From contig QDFQ01000001.1 in NCBI GenBank assembly GCA_003075315.1, positions 186,001 to 250,000 on the forward strand: a stretch of DNA of 64,000 nt. The letters are read 5' to 3'. The translations under genes were made by a program, and so were the position numbers. The notes below the pieces were generated by a model. The model did not search any database and was not told where the DNA came from. It saw only the letters and a program-made list of their open reading frames with translations. Numbering within the stretch: the stretch's first letter is position 1; each line of letters starts with the position of its first letter. This DNA comes from Arthrobacter sp. TPD3018. Lineage in GTDB: Bacteria; Pseudomonadota; Alphaproteobacteria; Sphingomonadales; Sphingomonadaceae. Shown here piece by piece: positions 1 to 10,780 of this stretch.

Positions 1-1469
<1,469 letters not shown>

Positions 1470-1543
1470 GGGGTGCCTTTCACCGCACAAGATAGGCGCA
1501 TGGAGGTTAATGGCAATGGAACACCCCGGCGGAATTGCGCCGA

Positions 1544-2569
1544 TCAGCCGGCCGGCGACGACGAACGCCGCGGCGGGGCGGGGCGGAAACGCCATTCGGG
1601 CCCGTGCGGGCTGGCGATGACCCCCGCCTGCGTCGCGCGTCGCCCGGACATGAGTGCATCGAGCAACGCCTCGATATTCGCCGATTCGCTCCATTGCGTG
1701 GTCGCGACGGCATGGGTCGCGATCACCTCTCCGATCGCGCGGCGGGCCAGCCGACGCAGCACCTCGCGGGGCAGATCGGCGGCGTCGAGCCGGATACTCG
1801 CATCGAGGATGCGCACGCGCGTGCCCCACAGCCAGTCGACGATCGCGCGCAGATCGCCGTCTGCCTCCGCCAGCGCGGTCGCCGATCGGGCGAGCTGGGG
1901 CGGGCCGAGCCACTCATTGCCCTCGATCAGGCGGCGAAAGCGCGTGCGATCATGCGCCGGATCGTGGTTGCTGGGATCGTCGACGAACGGCACGTCGGCA
2001 CGCCGGACGATCGCACGCAGCTCGGCGCGGCGCCATTCGAGCAGCGGTCGCACGATCGTGATCCCGTCCACGGCCGCCCGCGCACGCACGCCGGCCAGCC
2101 CCGCGATGCCCGATCCGCGCGCGGCACGCATCAGGAAGGTTTCGGCCTGATCGTCGACGTGATGCGCCGTCGCGATCGCATCGACGCCCAGCGCGCGCGC
2201 GTGATCGGTCAGCAGCGCATAGCGCGCGCGCCGTGCCGCCGCCTGGAGGCTCGCACCGCTGATCGGTTCGGCGGGCGTCAGTATCGTATGGGGCACGCCG
2301 ATCGCGCGGCAGTGATCGGCGATCATCGCCGCCTCCGCCGCCGCCTCCGTGCGCAAGCGATGGTCGACGGTCGCGACATGCATCCCCTCGACCCCGCCGG
2401 CCCGCGCCAGCGTCAGCATCGCCATGCTGTCCGGCCCGCCCGAGACGGCCAGCAGGATACCGCCGCGCGGGGTGTGTCCCAGCGCGCGGATTAGGTCGTC
2501 CCGAAACCGCTGGCCCTCCGGCCCTGCGGGATCACTGGCATTTGGCGGCGGTGCGGCCCTTTTCGACAT
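1544..2569 (-). CDS. tilS: tRNA(Ile)-lysidine synthetase TilS
   Basis: ATP-dependent enzyme that modifies C34 of the CAU-anticodon tRNA-Ile to lysidine, so that it reads AUA instead of AUG. The N-terminal PP-loop motif [11 protein letters not shown] sits near residues 41-51, followed by family motifs such as DHRLR and [11 protein letters not shown]. At 341 residues it is short, with a reduced C-terminal region, as is usual in alphaproteobacteria. The chosen ATG lies 38 bp inside the end of the upstream cpoB gene; the next in-frame ATG falls inside the PP-loop and would destroy it. The overlap suggests translational coupling. Gene order cpoB-tilS-ftsH supports the call. Confidence 0.93.
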   Translation of the reverse strand: MSKRAAPPPNASDPAGPEGQRFRDDLIRALGHTPRGGILLAVSGGPDSMAMLTLARAGGVEGMHVATVDHRLRTEAAAEAAMIADHCRAIGVPHTILTPAEPISGASLQAAARRARYALLTDHARALGVDAIATAHHVDDQAETFLMRAARGSGIAGLAGVRARAAVDGITIVRPLLEWRRAELRAIVRRADVPFVDDPSNHDPAHDRTRFRRLIEGNEWLGPPQLARSATALAEADGDLRAIVDWLWGTRVRILDASIRLDAADLPREVLRRLARRAIGEVIATHAVATTQWSESANIEALLDALMSGRRATQAGVIASPHGPEWRFRPAPPRRSSSPAG

Positions 2570-3476
2570 TCGCCTTCATCTGGCTGGAGATCTTGCTGCC
2601 GTACACGTCGGTCAGCTCGCCATATACCTTGCACGCATCGGCCGGCTTGTTGAGCTTCATCAGCGCCTGCGCGAGATAATACAGGCTTTCCGGCGCGCGT
2701 TCGCCGTCCGGCATCTTCTTGTAATTGTCGTAGAACGCCATGGAAGCAAGGCTGGGCTTGCCCTCGTCCAGATAGGATCGGCCGAGCAGGTTCTGCGCAT
2801 AGCTGGCGCGGCGGTGCTTGGGATAGGTGGCGACCACCTTCTTCAGCTGCGCCTCGGCCTGCGGATATTGCTTCGCTGCCCACAGGCGATAGCCGTAGAG
2901 ATAGTCATCCTCGGGCGCGTCGCCGGTCGAGGGCTTTTCCACCTTCGCCACGGTGGCGGAGGGGGCGGTATCGCCCGCGGCGGCGACCGCGGTGGAGGTC
3001 GGCGTCTTCGCCGGCGTACGACCGGGCTTGGCCGGCGTATCGCTCGCCGCCGTGTCACCGATCAGCGGCGCCGAGGCGGGGGTTTCGGCCAGCGCCGGCG
3101 TGCTCGCCATCGCCTTCAGCTTGGCATCGGTGCTGCGCTTGTACGCATCGAAGGCGTCCTGGAGCTGGCGGACCTTATAGCCGTTCTGCTCGATCTGGTC
3201 GGTCATCGACGCCATCTGGCTTTCGAGCGCGGTCACCCGGCTGGTCAGGTCGGCGACGGCGCTGGTCGCGGGCACGCCACCGATCTGCTGTGGCGTGTCG
3301 GGACGCGTGATCTCCGGCTGGAGATACTGGCCGGCACCGCCCGGGAAGACCTTGCGCTGGACGGCGCGCATTTCGCTTTCCAGCTTGCCGACGCGGCCTT
3401 CGACGTTGCTTTGTGCCGATGCGGCGACCGGCGTCAGGATGGTGGCGGCAGCGAGCGCCCAGATGATCGTACGCAT
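2532..3476 (-). CDS. cpoB: Tol-Pal-associated periplasmic protein CpoB (YbgF)
   Basis: Periplasmic protein that links peptidoglycan synthesis to outer-membrane constriction at division through TolA and PBP1B in E. coli. The 314-residue product begins with a signal peptide (hydrophobic core IIWALAAATILTP, cleavage near AASAQS). It continues with an N-terminal coiled-coil stretch rich in charged heptads (about 25-130), a low-complexity Ala/Thr/Pro linker, and C-terminal tetratricopeptide repeats from about 190 (YLYGYRLWAAKQYPQAEAQL is a clear TPR helix pair). A longer in-frame extension upstream is Arg/Pro-rich and reads as non-coding, so the ATG in front of the signal peptide is preferred. No tol-pal genes are beside it; the upstream neighbour is a rodZ-like gene. 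Confidence 0.88.
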   Translation of the reverse strand: MRTIIWALAAATILTPVAASAQSNVEGRVGKLESEMRAVQRKVFPGGAGQYLQPEITRPDTPQQIGGVPATSAVADLTSRVTALESQMASMTDQIEQNGYKVRQLQDAFDAYKRSTDAKLKAMASTPALAETPASAPLIGDTAASDTPAKPGRTPAKTPTSTAVAAAGDTAPSATVAKVEKPSTGDAPEDDYLYGYRLWAAKQYPQAEAQLKKVVATYPKHRRASYAQNLLGRSYLDEGKPSLASMAFYDNYKKMPDGERAPESLYYLAQALMKLNKPADACKVYGELTDVYGSKISSQMKANVEKGRTAAKCQ

Positions 3477-3552
3477 GGATGTGGCGCCCCCCGGCGCAGC
3501 CTTGGTTAACACGAAACGAGTCATAGCTGCATTGCCATGCCTGTCGCCAGCC

Positions 3553-4536
3553 TTAAGGCGCGGAAGAATTACCCGTCGTTGCCGGCGGTGGCGTCGGCGC
3601 CGTCTCGGCGGACTGCAGGTTCGCCCGCTGCGTCTCGCTGGTCGCGGGACGATCGGCGCGACGCTCGCTGCGCCGGGTGGAGCGCTCCTCGCTCGCGCGC
3701 GTCGCGCTCGTCGCGGTGGCACTCGGCGTCGCGGTCGGCGCCGGGGCGCCGGACAGGCGGGCGGCGATCGCCGCGCCGCTGACACGAACGTCCTTGATCG
3801 CGCGCGATCCGTCGCCCAGCGGCGGGATGGCGGTGCCGTTCAGCGTCACGTCCAGCTTGTCGGGTCGGCCGACGTTGATCTTGGGATCGTTGGCGGTCGC
3901 CGGCACCGCAAAGGTTTCGCCCGGCTTCATCGTGCCGAGGTACAGCGTCTTGTTGTCGGCGTCATAGACGCGCAACCACACCTCGTCCTTCGCGGTCAGC
4001 ACCACCTGCCCACCCGTTGGCACGGCCGGTGTCGCGGCGGCGGTCGGCCGGGGCGTTACCGCCTGCGCGACCACGGCATCCTGCGCGGCGGGCGGCGTGG
4101 TGCCGTGCTGCTGGAACAGGTTGGTGCCATACCACAGGCCGACCAGGATCAGGACGGCGAGCGCGATGCCGACGCCCAGCACGGCGACGCCGCGCGACGG
4201 CACGCGCGCCGGATCGGCGGTTTCATAGGGCACATATTCGGGCTGGCGCGGCCCCATCCGGTCGAGCTCGCGGCGCAGGTCGGCGGCAAGGTCCACCTCG
4301 TCCATACCCACCGCGCGGGCATAGGCCTTGGCGAAGCCCATCGCATAGGTGGGCGAGGGCAGGGCGCCATAATCGCCCGCCTCCAGCGCCTCCAGATGAC
4401 GCTGCGGCACGCGGGTGCGTGCGGCGATCTCCGCCAGGCTCAGGCCCCGGCTGTCCCGCGCGGCACGCAACCGATCGCCCGGCTGGGCCGGTTCGACGGG
4501 GGTGGGGGCAGGCTGGCCGGATTCGACCTCGTCCAT
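3553..4536 (-). CDS. rodZ: RodZ-like helix-turn-helix membrane protein (HTH + DUF4115)
   Basis: Likely cell-shape protein that connects MreB to the membrane, as RodZ does. The 327-residue product has a cytoplasmic HTH_25-type domain (about 20-95, with the core LSLAEIAARTRVPQRHLEAL), one membrane segment at about 116-137, and a C-terminal DUF4115-like beta domain (about 165-250). A Ser/Thr/Arg/Pro-rich tail ends the protein. I chose the ATG with GGAG seven bases upstream; the longer in-frame extension has no such site. It is 76 bp upstream of cpoB and 100 bp downstream of ptsP on the same strand, so envelope and division genes are grouped. A generic HTH membrane protein is the alternative, but the domain order fits RodZ well. 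Confidence 0.85.
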   Translation of the reverse strand: MDEVESGQPAPTPVEPAQPGDRLRAARDSRGLSLAEIAARTRVPQRHLEALEAGDYGALPSPTYAMGFAKAYARAVGMDEVDLAADLRRELDRMGPRQPEYVPYETADPARVPSRGVAVLGVGIALAVLILVGLWYGTNLFQQHGTTPPAAQDAVVAQAVTPRPTAAATPAVPTGGQVVLTAKDEVWLRVYDADNKTLYLGTMKPGETFAVPATANDPKINVGRPDKLDVTLNGTAIPPLGDGSRAIKDVRVSGAAIAARLSGAPAPTATPSATATSATRASEERSTRRSERRADRPATSETQRANLQSAETAPTPPPATTGNSSAP

Positions 4537-4638
4537 TCGTATCTCCGGGGGAGGGGCGTTTGCGGATCGCTGACGGGCGGGACATTCCCCGATGGACTGC
4601 TGCAAGTCAACGCGCCCGAAACCCTATTCGGCGAGGTT

Positions 4639-6912
4639 TCAGGCCATGTCGACGCCTTGCGAGGCCGCCCAATCACTTAGCGCGGCGCGCATGTCACGCG
4701 GCGGCCGGGCGATCAGCTCGGTCACGAACGTGCGGACCGCGTCATAGTCCAGGCTGCGCACCATCGCCTTGATCGGGCCGATCGCGGCGGGGGTGATCGA
4801 CAGGCGATTGATGCCCAGGCCGATCAGCGCCATCGCCTCCACCGGCCGCCCGCCCATCTCGCCGCACACGCCCAGGTCGACGCCCGCCTCGCGGCACGGT
4901 CCGACGACCCGCGACAGGAAGCGCAGGATCGACGGGCTCAGCCAGTCGTAGCGTTCGGCTAGCCGCGGGTTGGCGCGATCGGCGGCGAACAGGAATTGCG
5001 TCAGGTCGTTGGTGCCGACCGACAGGAAGTCGAGATCGGGCAGCAGCAGGTCGAGCTGCTCGGCAAGCGCAGGCACTTCCAGCATCGCGCCATAGCGGAT
5101 GCCCGTCGGCAGCCGCCGGCCGCGCGCACCCAGCCATTGGCGCTGCGCCTCGAACAGCGCCTTGGCCTCGGCGAACTCCCAGGCCTCGCTGACCATCGGG
5201 AACATGACGTTGAGCGTGCGGCCCGACGCCGCCTCGATCAGCGCGCGCGCCTGCACCTTCATCAGGCCGTCGCGATCGAGCGCAAGACGCAGGGCGCGCC
5301 AGCCCATCGCCGGGTTTTCCTCGTCGGCATCGGCCTTGTTGAGATAGGGCAGCGCCTTGTCGCCACCGATATCGACGGTGCGGAAGATTACCGGGCGATC
5401 CCCGGCGGCGTCCATCACCTCTTTGTACAGGCGCTGCTGGCGTTCGCGCTGGGGCAGCGTCGCGGACACGAGGAACTGGAATTCGGTACGGAACAGGCCG
5501 ATGCCGTCCGCCCCCGTCGTGTCGAGCGCTGCGACATCGTCGCGCAGGCCGGCATTGACCATCAGCGTGATGCGATGCCCGTCCTTCGTCACCGGCGGCA
5601 CGTCGCGCAGTGCGGCAAAGGCGGCCTTGCGCTTCTGGCGCAGCGCCAGCTTCGCCTCGAACGCCTCTTCCATCCCGCCCGAGGGTCGGACGAACACGTT
5701 GCCCGCCACCGAATCGAGCAGCAACAGGTCGCCCTCGGCGATCTGGCGGCGCACGTCGCGCACCCGGCCCAGTACCGGCACGCCCATCGCCCGCGCGACG
5801 ATCGTGACGTGCGCGGTCAGCGACCCTTCCTCCAGCACCACGCCCTTCAATCGGCGCTTGTCATATTCCAGCAGCTCGGCCGGCCCCAGGTTGCGCGCGA
5901 TCAGGATCGTATCCTGCCGCAGCCCCAGCTGCGCGGCGGTGCCCATCTGGCCCGACACGATGCGCAGCAGCCGGTTCGACAGGTCCTCCAGGTCGTGCAT
6001 GCGATCGGCGAGCAGCGGATCGTCGATCTGGCGCATGCGTTGACGCGTACGCTGCTGCACGCGCTCGATCGCGGCCTCTGCGGTCAGGCCGCTGTCGATC
6101 GCTTCGTTGATCCGCCGCGCCCAGCCTTCGTCATAGGCGAACATCTTATAGGTCTGCAGGACCTCTTCATGCTCGCCGCCGACGCCGAATTCCGCCTCGC
6201 GCGTCATCCGGTCGATCTGTTCGCGCATCTTGTCGAACGCGGCATAGACGCGGTGGCGCTCGGCGTCGGTGTCTTCGGCAACGGTATGCTCGACGACGAT
6301 GCGCGGCTGGTGGAAGACGGCATAGCCCGACCCCATGCCCTCGACCAGTTTCTGCCCCGGCAGGCGGATCGCCGCAGTCGACTTCTCGCGCCCGCTCGCG
6401 CCCGCCGCCGTATCGATCAGCCCGGCATTGGCGATCAGCTCGGACAGCACCATCGCGACCGTCTGCAACGCCTCGATCTCGACGTCCTGATATTTGCGTT
6501 GCTCGCTGTGCTGCACCGCGAGCACGCCCACCGCGCGCTCGCGCCGGATGATCGGCACGCCGGCGAAGCTGTGATAGCGTTCCTCGCCCGTCTCGGGCTT
6601 GTAGGCGAAGTCGGGGTGGCTCGCGGCCTCGTCGAGGTTGAGCACCTCGACATCGTCGGCGATCGTGCCGACCAGTCCCTCGCCCAGCGCCAGCTTGGTG
6701 ACGTGCACCGCCGCCTGATCGAGCCCGCGGGTCGCGAACAGTTCCAGCACGCCTTCGCGCAACAGATAGATCGAACAGACCTCGCTATCCATCGCCTCGG
6801 CGATGATGCCGACGACGGCGTTCAGCTTCGCCTGCGCCGGATTGCGCCCGGCCATGACGTCGTGAAGGCGGGTGAGGATTTCGCGGGCGGAGGCGACGGC
6901 CGAGCTGGGCAT
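4639..6912 (-). CDS. ptsP: PEP-protein phosphotransferase PtsP (enzyme I-Ntr)
   Basis: First enzyme of the nitrogen-related phosphotransferase chain: it takes phosphate from phosphoenolpyruvate and passes it to NPr and EIIA-Ntr, which have regulatory rather than sugar-import roles. The 757 residues contain an N-terminal GAF domain (about 20-155), the PEP-utilising N-terminal domain, the phospho-histidine loop LTAHVTIVARAMG (His near 370), and a C-terminal PEP-binding TIM barrel with motifs DGIGLFRTEFQF, FRTVDIGGDK and VCGEMGG. The residue pair before the active loop is GS rather than the more usual GG. No HPr or EIIA gene is nearby. The ATG start gives the expected GAF N-terminus. Confidence 0.95.
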   Translation of the reverse strand: MPSSAVASAREILTRLHDVMAGRNPAQAKLNAVVGIIAEAMDSEVCSIYLLREGVLELFATRGLDQAAVHVTKLALGEGLVGTIADDVEVLNLDEAASHPDFAYKPETGEERYHSFAGVPIIRRERAVGVLAVQHSEQRKYQDVEIEALQTVAMVLSELIANAGLIDTAAGASGREKSTAAIRLPGQKLVEGMGSGYAVFHQPRIVVEHTVAEDTDAERHRVYAAFDKMREQIDRMTREAEFGVGGEHEEVLQTYKMFAYDEGWARRINEAIDSGLTAEAAIERVQQRTRQRMRQIDDPLLADRMHDLEDLSNRLLRIVSGQMGTAAQLGLRQDTILIARNLGPAELLEYDKRRLKGVVLEEGSLTAHVTIVARAMGVPVLGRVRDVRRQIAEGDLLLLDSVAGNVFVRPSGGMEEAFEAKLALRQKRKAAFAALRDVPPVTKDGHRITLMVNAGLRDDVAALDTTGADGIGLFRTEFQFLVSATLPQRERQQRLYKEVMDAAGDRPVIFRTVDIGGDKALPYLNKADADEENPAMGWRALRLALDRDGLMKVQARALIEAASGRTLNVMFPMVSEAWEFAEAKALFEAQRQWLGARGRRLPTGIRYGAMLEVPALAEQLDLLLPDLDFLSVGTNDLTQFLFAADRANPRLAERYDWLSPSILRFLSRVVGPCREAGVDLGVCGEMGGRPVEAMALIGLGINRLSITPAAIGPIKAMVRSLDYDAVRTFVTELIARPPRDMRAALSDWAASQGVDMA

Positions 6913-7030
6913 GACGCTAGGGCTAACAGATGCCGCGGGCGGGTGCCACGCAACATTGTGTTTGCGCCGGCATCAAAGTCTCCTCCGCCAGTGGCAGGGC
7001 TAGGGTCCGATCTGTCGTCGCGAAACCCGC

Positions 7031-7114
7031 CGTCATCCCAGCGCAGGCTGGGATCTCCCCGTTATAGCGCGCGTCAGGAACCGCCAGAGACCCCAGCCTG
7101 CGCTGGGGTGACGG
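7031..7114. repeat. Twin-hairpin intergenic repeat, family A
   Basis: Two palindromes (CCCAGCGCAGGCTGGG and CCCCAGCCTGCGCTGGGG) are separated by about 35 bp and bounded by GTCAT and GTGACGG ends, so the whole unit is also an inverted repeat. It fills the gap between ruvB and ptsP. Similar units recur at 17221, 27807, 32118 and 32498, with diverged relatives at 25793, 38399 and 41894. It may act as a transcript-end or mRNA-stabilising structure. Confidence 0.85.
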
Positions 7115-7136
7115 TCGCAGCGATGCTGATCACCCG

Positions 7137-8165
7137 CTACGGCGCATCGAACAACCCGTCCTGACTACCCACCGGTGGGTTCAGCCCCAGATGCTTCCAC
7201 CCGCCCGCGTTCAGCACGCGCCCGCGTGCGGTGCGGGCGACGAGGCCGAGCTGGATCAGATACGGCTCGATCACCTCCTCGATCGTGTCGCGCGGTTCGC
7301 TGAGACCCGCGGCCAGCGTCTCCACGCCCACCGGCCCGCCACGATAGATGTCGGCGATCATGTGGAGGTAGCGCCGGTCCATCGCGTCGAGGCCGAGCGC
7401 ATCCACCTCCAGCCGGTTGAGCGCGCGATCGGCGGCCATCCGATCGACCGTCGGCGTGCCGGCGACATTGGCGAAATCGCGCACCCGGCGTAGTAGCCGC
7501 CCGGCGATCCGCGGCGTCCCGCGCGCGCGCCGGGCGATTTCGGCGGCGCCATCGGGCGCGATCGCCAGATCGAGCAGCCCGGCGGCGCGGGTCACCACGC
7601 GGGTCAGCTCTTCCACCGTATAGAATTGCAGGCGGACCGGAATGCCGAAGCGGTCGCGCAGCGGCGTCGTCAGCAGCCCCTGCCGCGTCGTCGCGCCGAC
7701 GAGCGTGAAGCGCGGCAGGTCAATCCGGACCGAGCGCGCCGACGGCCCCTCACCGATCATCAGATCGAGCGCGCGGTCCTCCATCGCGGGGTACAACACC
7801 TCCTCGACCGCGGGCTGCAGGCGGTGGATCTCGTCGATGAACAGCACGTCGCCATCCTCGAGATTGGTGAGAAGCGCGGCAAGGTCGCCCGACTTGGCGA
7901 TCACCGGGCCGCTGGTCGCGCGGAAGCCCACGCCCATCTCGCGCGCGATGATCTGCGCCAGCGTCGTCTTGCCGAGGCCCGGTGGCCCGAAGAACAGCAC
8001 ATGGTCCAGCGCATCGCCGCGCCCCCGCGCCGCCTCGATAAACACGCGCAAATTCTCGCGCGCCGCCTGCTGCCCGACGAAATCGTCGAGGCTCTTGGGG
8101 CGCAGCGCAGCATCCACGTCTTCCGGACGGCGGCTGGCGGTGAGGAGGCGGTCGCTATCGGTCAA
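7137..8165 (-). CDS. ruvB: Holliday junction branch migration ATPase RuvB
   Basis: Hexameric AAA+ motor that drives branch migration of Holliday junctions together with RuvA. The 342 residues carry Walker A GPPGLGKT at 60-67, Walker B VLFIDEIH near 107-114, sensor motif GATTR, arginine-finger region RDRFG and a C-terminal winged helix. The start is a TTG (first codons TTG ACC GAT) whose last bases form the TGA stop of the upstream toxin gene, so ruvB translation probably depends on coupling to that gene. No ATG lies upstream in frame that would give a family-like N-terminus. It is in the minus-strand order ruvC-ruvA-parD-parE-ruvB. Confidence 0.96.
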   Translation of the reverse strand: MTDSDRLLTASRRPEDVDAALRPKSLDDFVGQQAARENLRVFIEAARGRGDALDHVLFFGPPGLGKTTLAQIIAREMGVGFRATSGPVIAKSGDLAALLTNLEDGDVLFIDEIHRLQPAVEEVLYPAMEDRALDLMIGEGPSARSVRIDLPRFTLVGATTRQGLLTTPLRDRFGIPVRLQFYTVEELTRVVTRAAGLLDLAIAPDGAAEIARRARGTPRIAGRLLRRVRDFANVAGTPTVDRMAADRALNRLEVDALGLDAMDRRYLHMIADIYRGGPVGVETLAAGLSEPRDTIEEVIEPYLIQLGLVARTARGRVLNAGGWKHLGLNPPVGSQDGLFDAP

Positions 8166-8467
8166 TGCTTATCTCGCAGCGCACGGCGAACGTCGCGGGC
8201 CTGATGGATGATGCGGTCGATGACGACATCGTCGCCGATTACGCGATAAAGGATGCGATGGGGGCGATAGGACAGGCTGCGGACGTTCCCCGGCTCGAAC
8301 TCCGGACGCGGCGTTCCGGCGCGAGGGCTGCCTGACAGCACCCGAAACAGACGTTCGAAGCCGTCCATATACGATGACGAAGCGGCGATACCATAATCGC
8401 GGATACCGTTCGCTCTAATTTGCCGGAGGTCTTGTACCGCAGCCCTGCTGATACGCAGCTTACCCAT
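8162..8467 (-). CDS. parE: RelE/ParE-family toxin
   Basis: The 101-residue product looks like a ParE/RelE-superfamily toxin: N-terminal strand and helix [19 protein letters not shown], a Gly-Ser-Pro-Arg middle turn, then the characteristic C-terminal sheet with [29 protein letters not shown]. ParE toxins poison DNA gyrase while RelE toxins cleave mRNA on the ribosome; sequence alone does not settle which applies. Its ATG overlaps the end of the antitoxin gene by 8 bp, and its TGA stop overlaps the ruvB TTG start. Being placed inside the ruv operon is unusual. Confidence 0.85.
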   Translation of the reverse strand: MGKLRISRAAVQDLRQIRANGIRDYGIAASSSYMDGFERLFRVLSGSPRAGTPRPEFEPGNVRSLSYRPHRILYRVIGDDVVIDRIIHQARDVRRALRDKH

Positions 8468-8711
8468 GCGGGTCGGTGATCTCCGCGATGATCTCGCGAA
8501 GCACATCCTGCGGCTCGCGGTCGATGATGCCCGATGCGATCCCCTCATCGATCAGGGCCTGCACGCGCTGTACGTCAGCCACGTAGGCATCCTGATCCCG
8601 CTCGATCAAATCACGCACAAAGGCAGCCTGGTTCGCAAAGCCTTCAGCCGATACGCGGCCATCGACATATCGCTCGAGATCAGCCGGCAGAGAGACGTGG
8701 AGCTGTGCCAT
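8460..8711 (-). CDS. parD: ParD-like ribbon-helix-helix antitoxin
   Basis: The 83-residue product begins MAQLHVSLPADLERYVDGRV, a ribbon-helix-helix DNA-binding N-terminus of the ParD/CopG type. An acidic helical tail (about 45-83) would wrap the toxin. The family normally neutralises the toxin and represses its own promoter. The ATG has GGGA just upstream; a longer reading from further upstream adds residues that do not belong to the family. It begins 42 bp after the ruvA stop codon and overlaps the toxin start. An own promoter in the 42 bp gap is possible but I cannot point to clear -35 and -10 boxes. Confidence 0.85.
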   Translation of the reverse strand: MAQLHVSLPADLERYVDGRVSAEGFANQAAFVRDLIERDQDAYVADVQRVQALIDEGIASGIIDREPQDVLREIIAEITDPHG

Positions 8712-8753
8712 GTTCCCGATATAGTCCCATTCGCCGGGACCGTCCAGCAAGGG

Positions 8754-9350
8754 TTACTTCGCCGCCTTGCGCAGCGCCAGCCGCACCAACGCGTCGAGCG
8801 TCGCGCCCGGTCCCAGATCCTCCTCCGCCGCACCGACCGCGTTCGCGGCCTCGGCGGGGCGGAAGCCCAGGTTGAGCAGCGCCGACACCGCATCCGCGCT
8901 GGCGCCGACCGGCACCACCTGCGCCGCGGCGGCGGGGCCCAAAGCCACCGTTCCCACCTTGTCCTTCAGCTCGCGCACGATTCGTTCGGCAAGCTTCGGG
9001 CCGACGCCGTTCGCGCGTGCGACCATCGCCTTGTCCTGCGCCGACACCGCACGCGCGATCTCCTGCGTATCCAGCGCCGACAGGATGGCGAGCGCCACGC
9101 GCGCGCCCACCCCCTGCACGCCGGTGAGCAGGCGGAACCAGTCGCGCTCTTCGGCCCGTGCGAAGCCGACCAAGCGGATCGAATCCTCGGCGACCAGCAT
9201 CTCGGTGTGCAGCATCGCGGCCTCGCCGACCGGGCCGATCGCCGCGAGCGTGCGCGCCGAGGCGCCGACGAGATAGCCGACGCCGCCGACGTCGATCACG
9301 GCATGATCGATGCCCGTCGAATCAAGCCGGCCCTTCAGATGCGCTATCAT
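8754..9350 (-). CDS. ruvA: Holliday junction DNA helicase subunit RuvA
   Basis: Tetrameric junction-binding protein that loads RuvB onto Holliday junctions. The 198 residues show the N-terminal OB-fold (starting [11 protein letters not shown]), the central helix-hairpin-helix pair ([17 protein letters not shown] and [19 protein letters not shown]), and the C-terminal three-helix domain (about 148-198) that contacts RuvB. The ATG overlaps the ruvC stop by 4 bp (ATGA), the usual arrangement. Downstream, the toxin-antitoxin pair separates it from its partner ruvB. Confidence 0.96.
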   Translation of the reverse strand: MIAHLKGRLDSTGIDHAVIDVGGVGYLVGASARTLAAIGPVGEAAMLHTEMLVAEDSIRLVGFARAEERDWFRLLTGVQGVGARVALAILSALDTQEIARAVSAQDKAMVARANGVGPKLAERIVRELKDKVGTVALGPAAAAQVVPVGASADAVSALLNLGFRPAEAANAVGAAEEDLGPGATLDALVRLALRKAAK

Positions 9351-9853
9351 GCGGTTACCTTAGCGCGGCGCGCCATACTCTGGGCAGAGGCAAGATGATG
9401 CGCATGCGTAATCGCCACCGCCAGTGCGTCGGCGGCGTCGGGTCCGGCAAGCTTCGCGCCCGGCAGCAGCACCGCCATCATCGCCTGGATCTGCCGCTTT
9501 TCCGCGCCGCCCGTACCGACCACCGCCTTCTTGACGGTCGAGGGGTGATATTCGCCGATATGCAGCCCCGCGCCTGCCGCGGCGAGCAGCACGACGCCGC
9601 GCGCCTGCCCCAGCTTCAGCGTCGACTGCGCATTGGTGTTGCCCAGCACTTCCTCCACCGCCGCGCCGTCGGGCCGCTCGGCAAGGATCACATCGACCAG
9701 CGCCGCATGCAGGTTCGACAGCCGGCGTGGCAAGGGCATCGACGGATCGGTCTTGATCTGACCGTTGGCGATATGCCGCAGTCGGTTGCCATCGGCATGG
9801 ATGACGCCCCAGCCGGTCGTGCCGAGTCCGGGATCGAGGCCGAGGATGATCAC
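9347..9853 (-). CDS. ruvC: Holliday junction resolvase RuvC
   Basis: Endonuclease that cuts Holliday junctions symmetrically. The start is a GTG with GAGGAAG upstream, giving 168 residues, the normal size. Visible catalytic carboxylates include the Asp in ILGLDPG (residue 7), the Glu in the AAVEEVLG segment, and the C-terminal Asp in [11 protein letters not shown]. Reading further upstream would translate the palindromic repeat that lies before the gene, which supports the GTG. It is the first ruv gene after yebC and overlaps ruvA by 4 bp. Confidence 0.95.
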   Translation of the reverse strand: MIILGLDPGLGTTGWGVIHADGNRLRHIANGQIKTDPSMPLPRRLSNLHAALVDVILAERPDGAAVEEVLGNTNAQSTLKLGQARGVVLLAAAGAGLHIGEYHPSTVKKAVVGTGGAEKRQIQAMMAVLLPGAKLAGPDAADALAVAITHAHHLASAQSMARRAKVTA

Positions 9854-9860
9854 AACACTT

Positions 9861-9998
9861 CCTCCCTCGCGCAGCGGGGGAGGGGGACCATGCGTAGCAT
9901 GGTGGAGGGGGCGGCGGCGCAGCCGCCGTTCCACGGCGGCCCCCCTCCACCACTCGCCTCCGGCGAGCGGTCCCCCTCCCCCGCTAAAGCGAGGGAGG
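9861..9998. repeat. Branched palindromic repeat, family C
   Basis: An imperfect inverted repeat of about 138 bp fills the yebC-ruvC gap. Outer arms CCTCCCTCGC and GCGAGGGAGG pair, then CGGGGGAGGGGGACC with its complement, then GGTGGAGGGGG with its complement. Three short side hairpins lie between these arms (ATGCGTAGCAT, a GGCGGC/GCCGCC stem, and CTCGCC/GGCGAG). Folded, this gives a cloverleaf-like shape. It ends 8 bp before the ruvC GTG and could affect read-through from yebC. Confidence 0.85.
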
Positions 9999-10007
9999 AC
10001 CGGATCA

Positions 10008-10751
10008 TTAGCCCAGCTTCTCCATCACCTCGTCGGACACTTCGTAATTGCCCCACACGGTCTGCACGTCGTCGTCGTCGTCGAGCGCATCGATCAGCTT
10101 GAACAGCGTCGCGGCGTCGGCTTCGGTCACGGCGACCATCGTCTGCGGGCGCCAGGCGAGCTTCGCGCCTTCCGCTTCGCCGAGCACCGGCTCCAGCGCC
10201 TTGGCGACCTCGTGCAGATCGGCCTGTGCGGTCCAGATTTCGTGGCCTTCTTCGGTCGAGGTCACGTCCTCGGCGCCCGCTTCCAGCGCTGCTTCGAACA
10301 CCTTTTCGGCGTCACCCGCGGATGCGGGATAGTTGATCAGGCCGACGCGATCGAACGCATGGCTCACCGAACCGCTCGCGCCCAGGTTGCCGCCGTTCTT
10401 CGATACCGCGGTGCGCACATTGGTCGCGGTGCGGTTGCGGTTGTCGCTCAGCGCCTCGATGATCAGGCTGACGCCGCCGGGGCCAAAGCCCTCGTAGCGG
10501 ATTTCCTCGTAATTCTCGGTATCGCCCTTCGACGCCTTGTCGATCGCGCGCTGGATGTTGTCCTTGGGCATCGACTGCGCCTTGGCGGCGTTCACCGCGG
10601 CGCGCAGGCGCGGATTCATGTCGGGGTCGGGCAGACCCATCTTCGCCGCCACGGTGATTTCGCGGCTGAGCTTGGAAAACATGCCCGAGCGCTTCTTATC
10701 CTGCGCGCCCTTGCGGTGCATGATGTTCTTGAACTTGGAATGGCCTGCCAT
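10008..10751 (-). CDS. yebC: YebC/PmpR-family regulator
   Basis: Conserved 247-residue protein of the YebC/TACO1 family, described variously as a DNA-binding regulator (PmpR) and as a translation factor that relieves ribosome stalling. It starts with the family signature [20 protein letters not shown] and contains the [20 protein letters not shown] segment, an acidic central domain and an Asp-rich loop (about 224-230). Its position immediately upstream of ruvC-ruvA-ruvB is the classic bacterial order. A 138 bp palindromic repeat separates it from ruvC. Molecular role in this organism is not visible from sequence. Confidence 0.94.
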   Translation of the reverse strand: MAGHSKFKNIMHRKGAQDKKRSGMFSKLSREITVAAKMGLPDPDMNPRLRAAVNAAKAQSMPKDNIQRAIDKASKGDTENYEEIRYEGFGPGGVSLIIEALSDNRNRTATNVRTAVSKNGGNLGASGSVSHAFDRVGLINYPASAGDAEKVFEAALEAGAEDVTSTEEGHEIWTAQADLHEVAKALEPVLGEAEGAKLAWRPQTMVAVTEADAATLFKLIDALDDDDDVQTVWGNYEVSDEVMEKLG

Positions 10752-10780
10752 GGATGCCTCTAGCGGATAATCCCGTGCCC

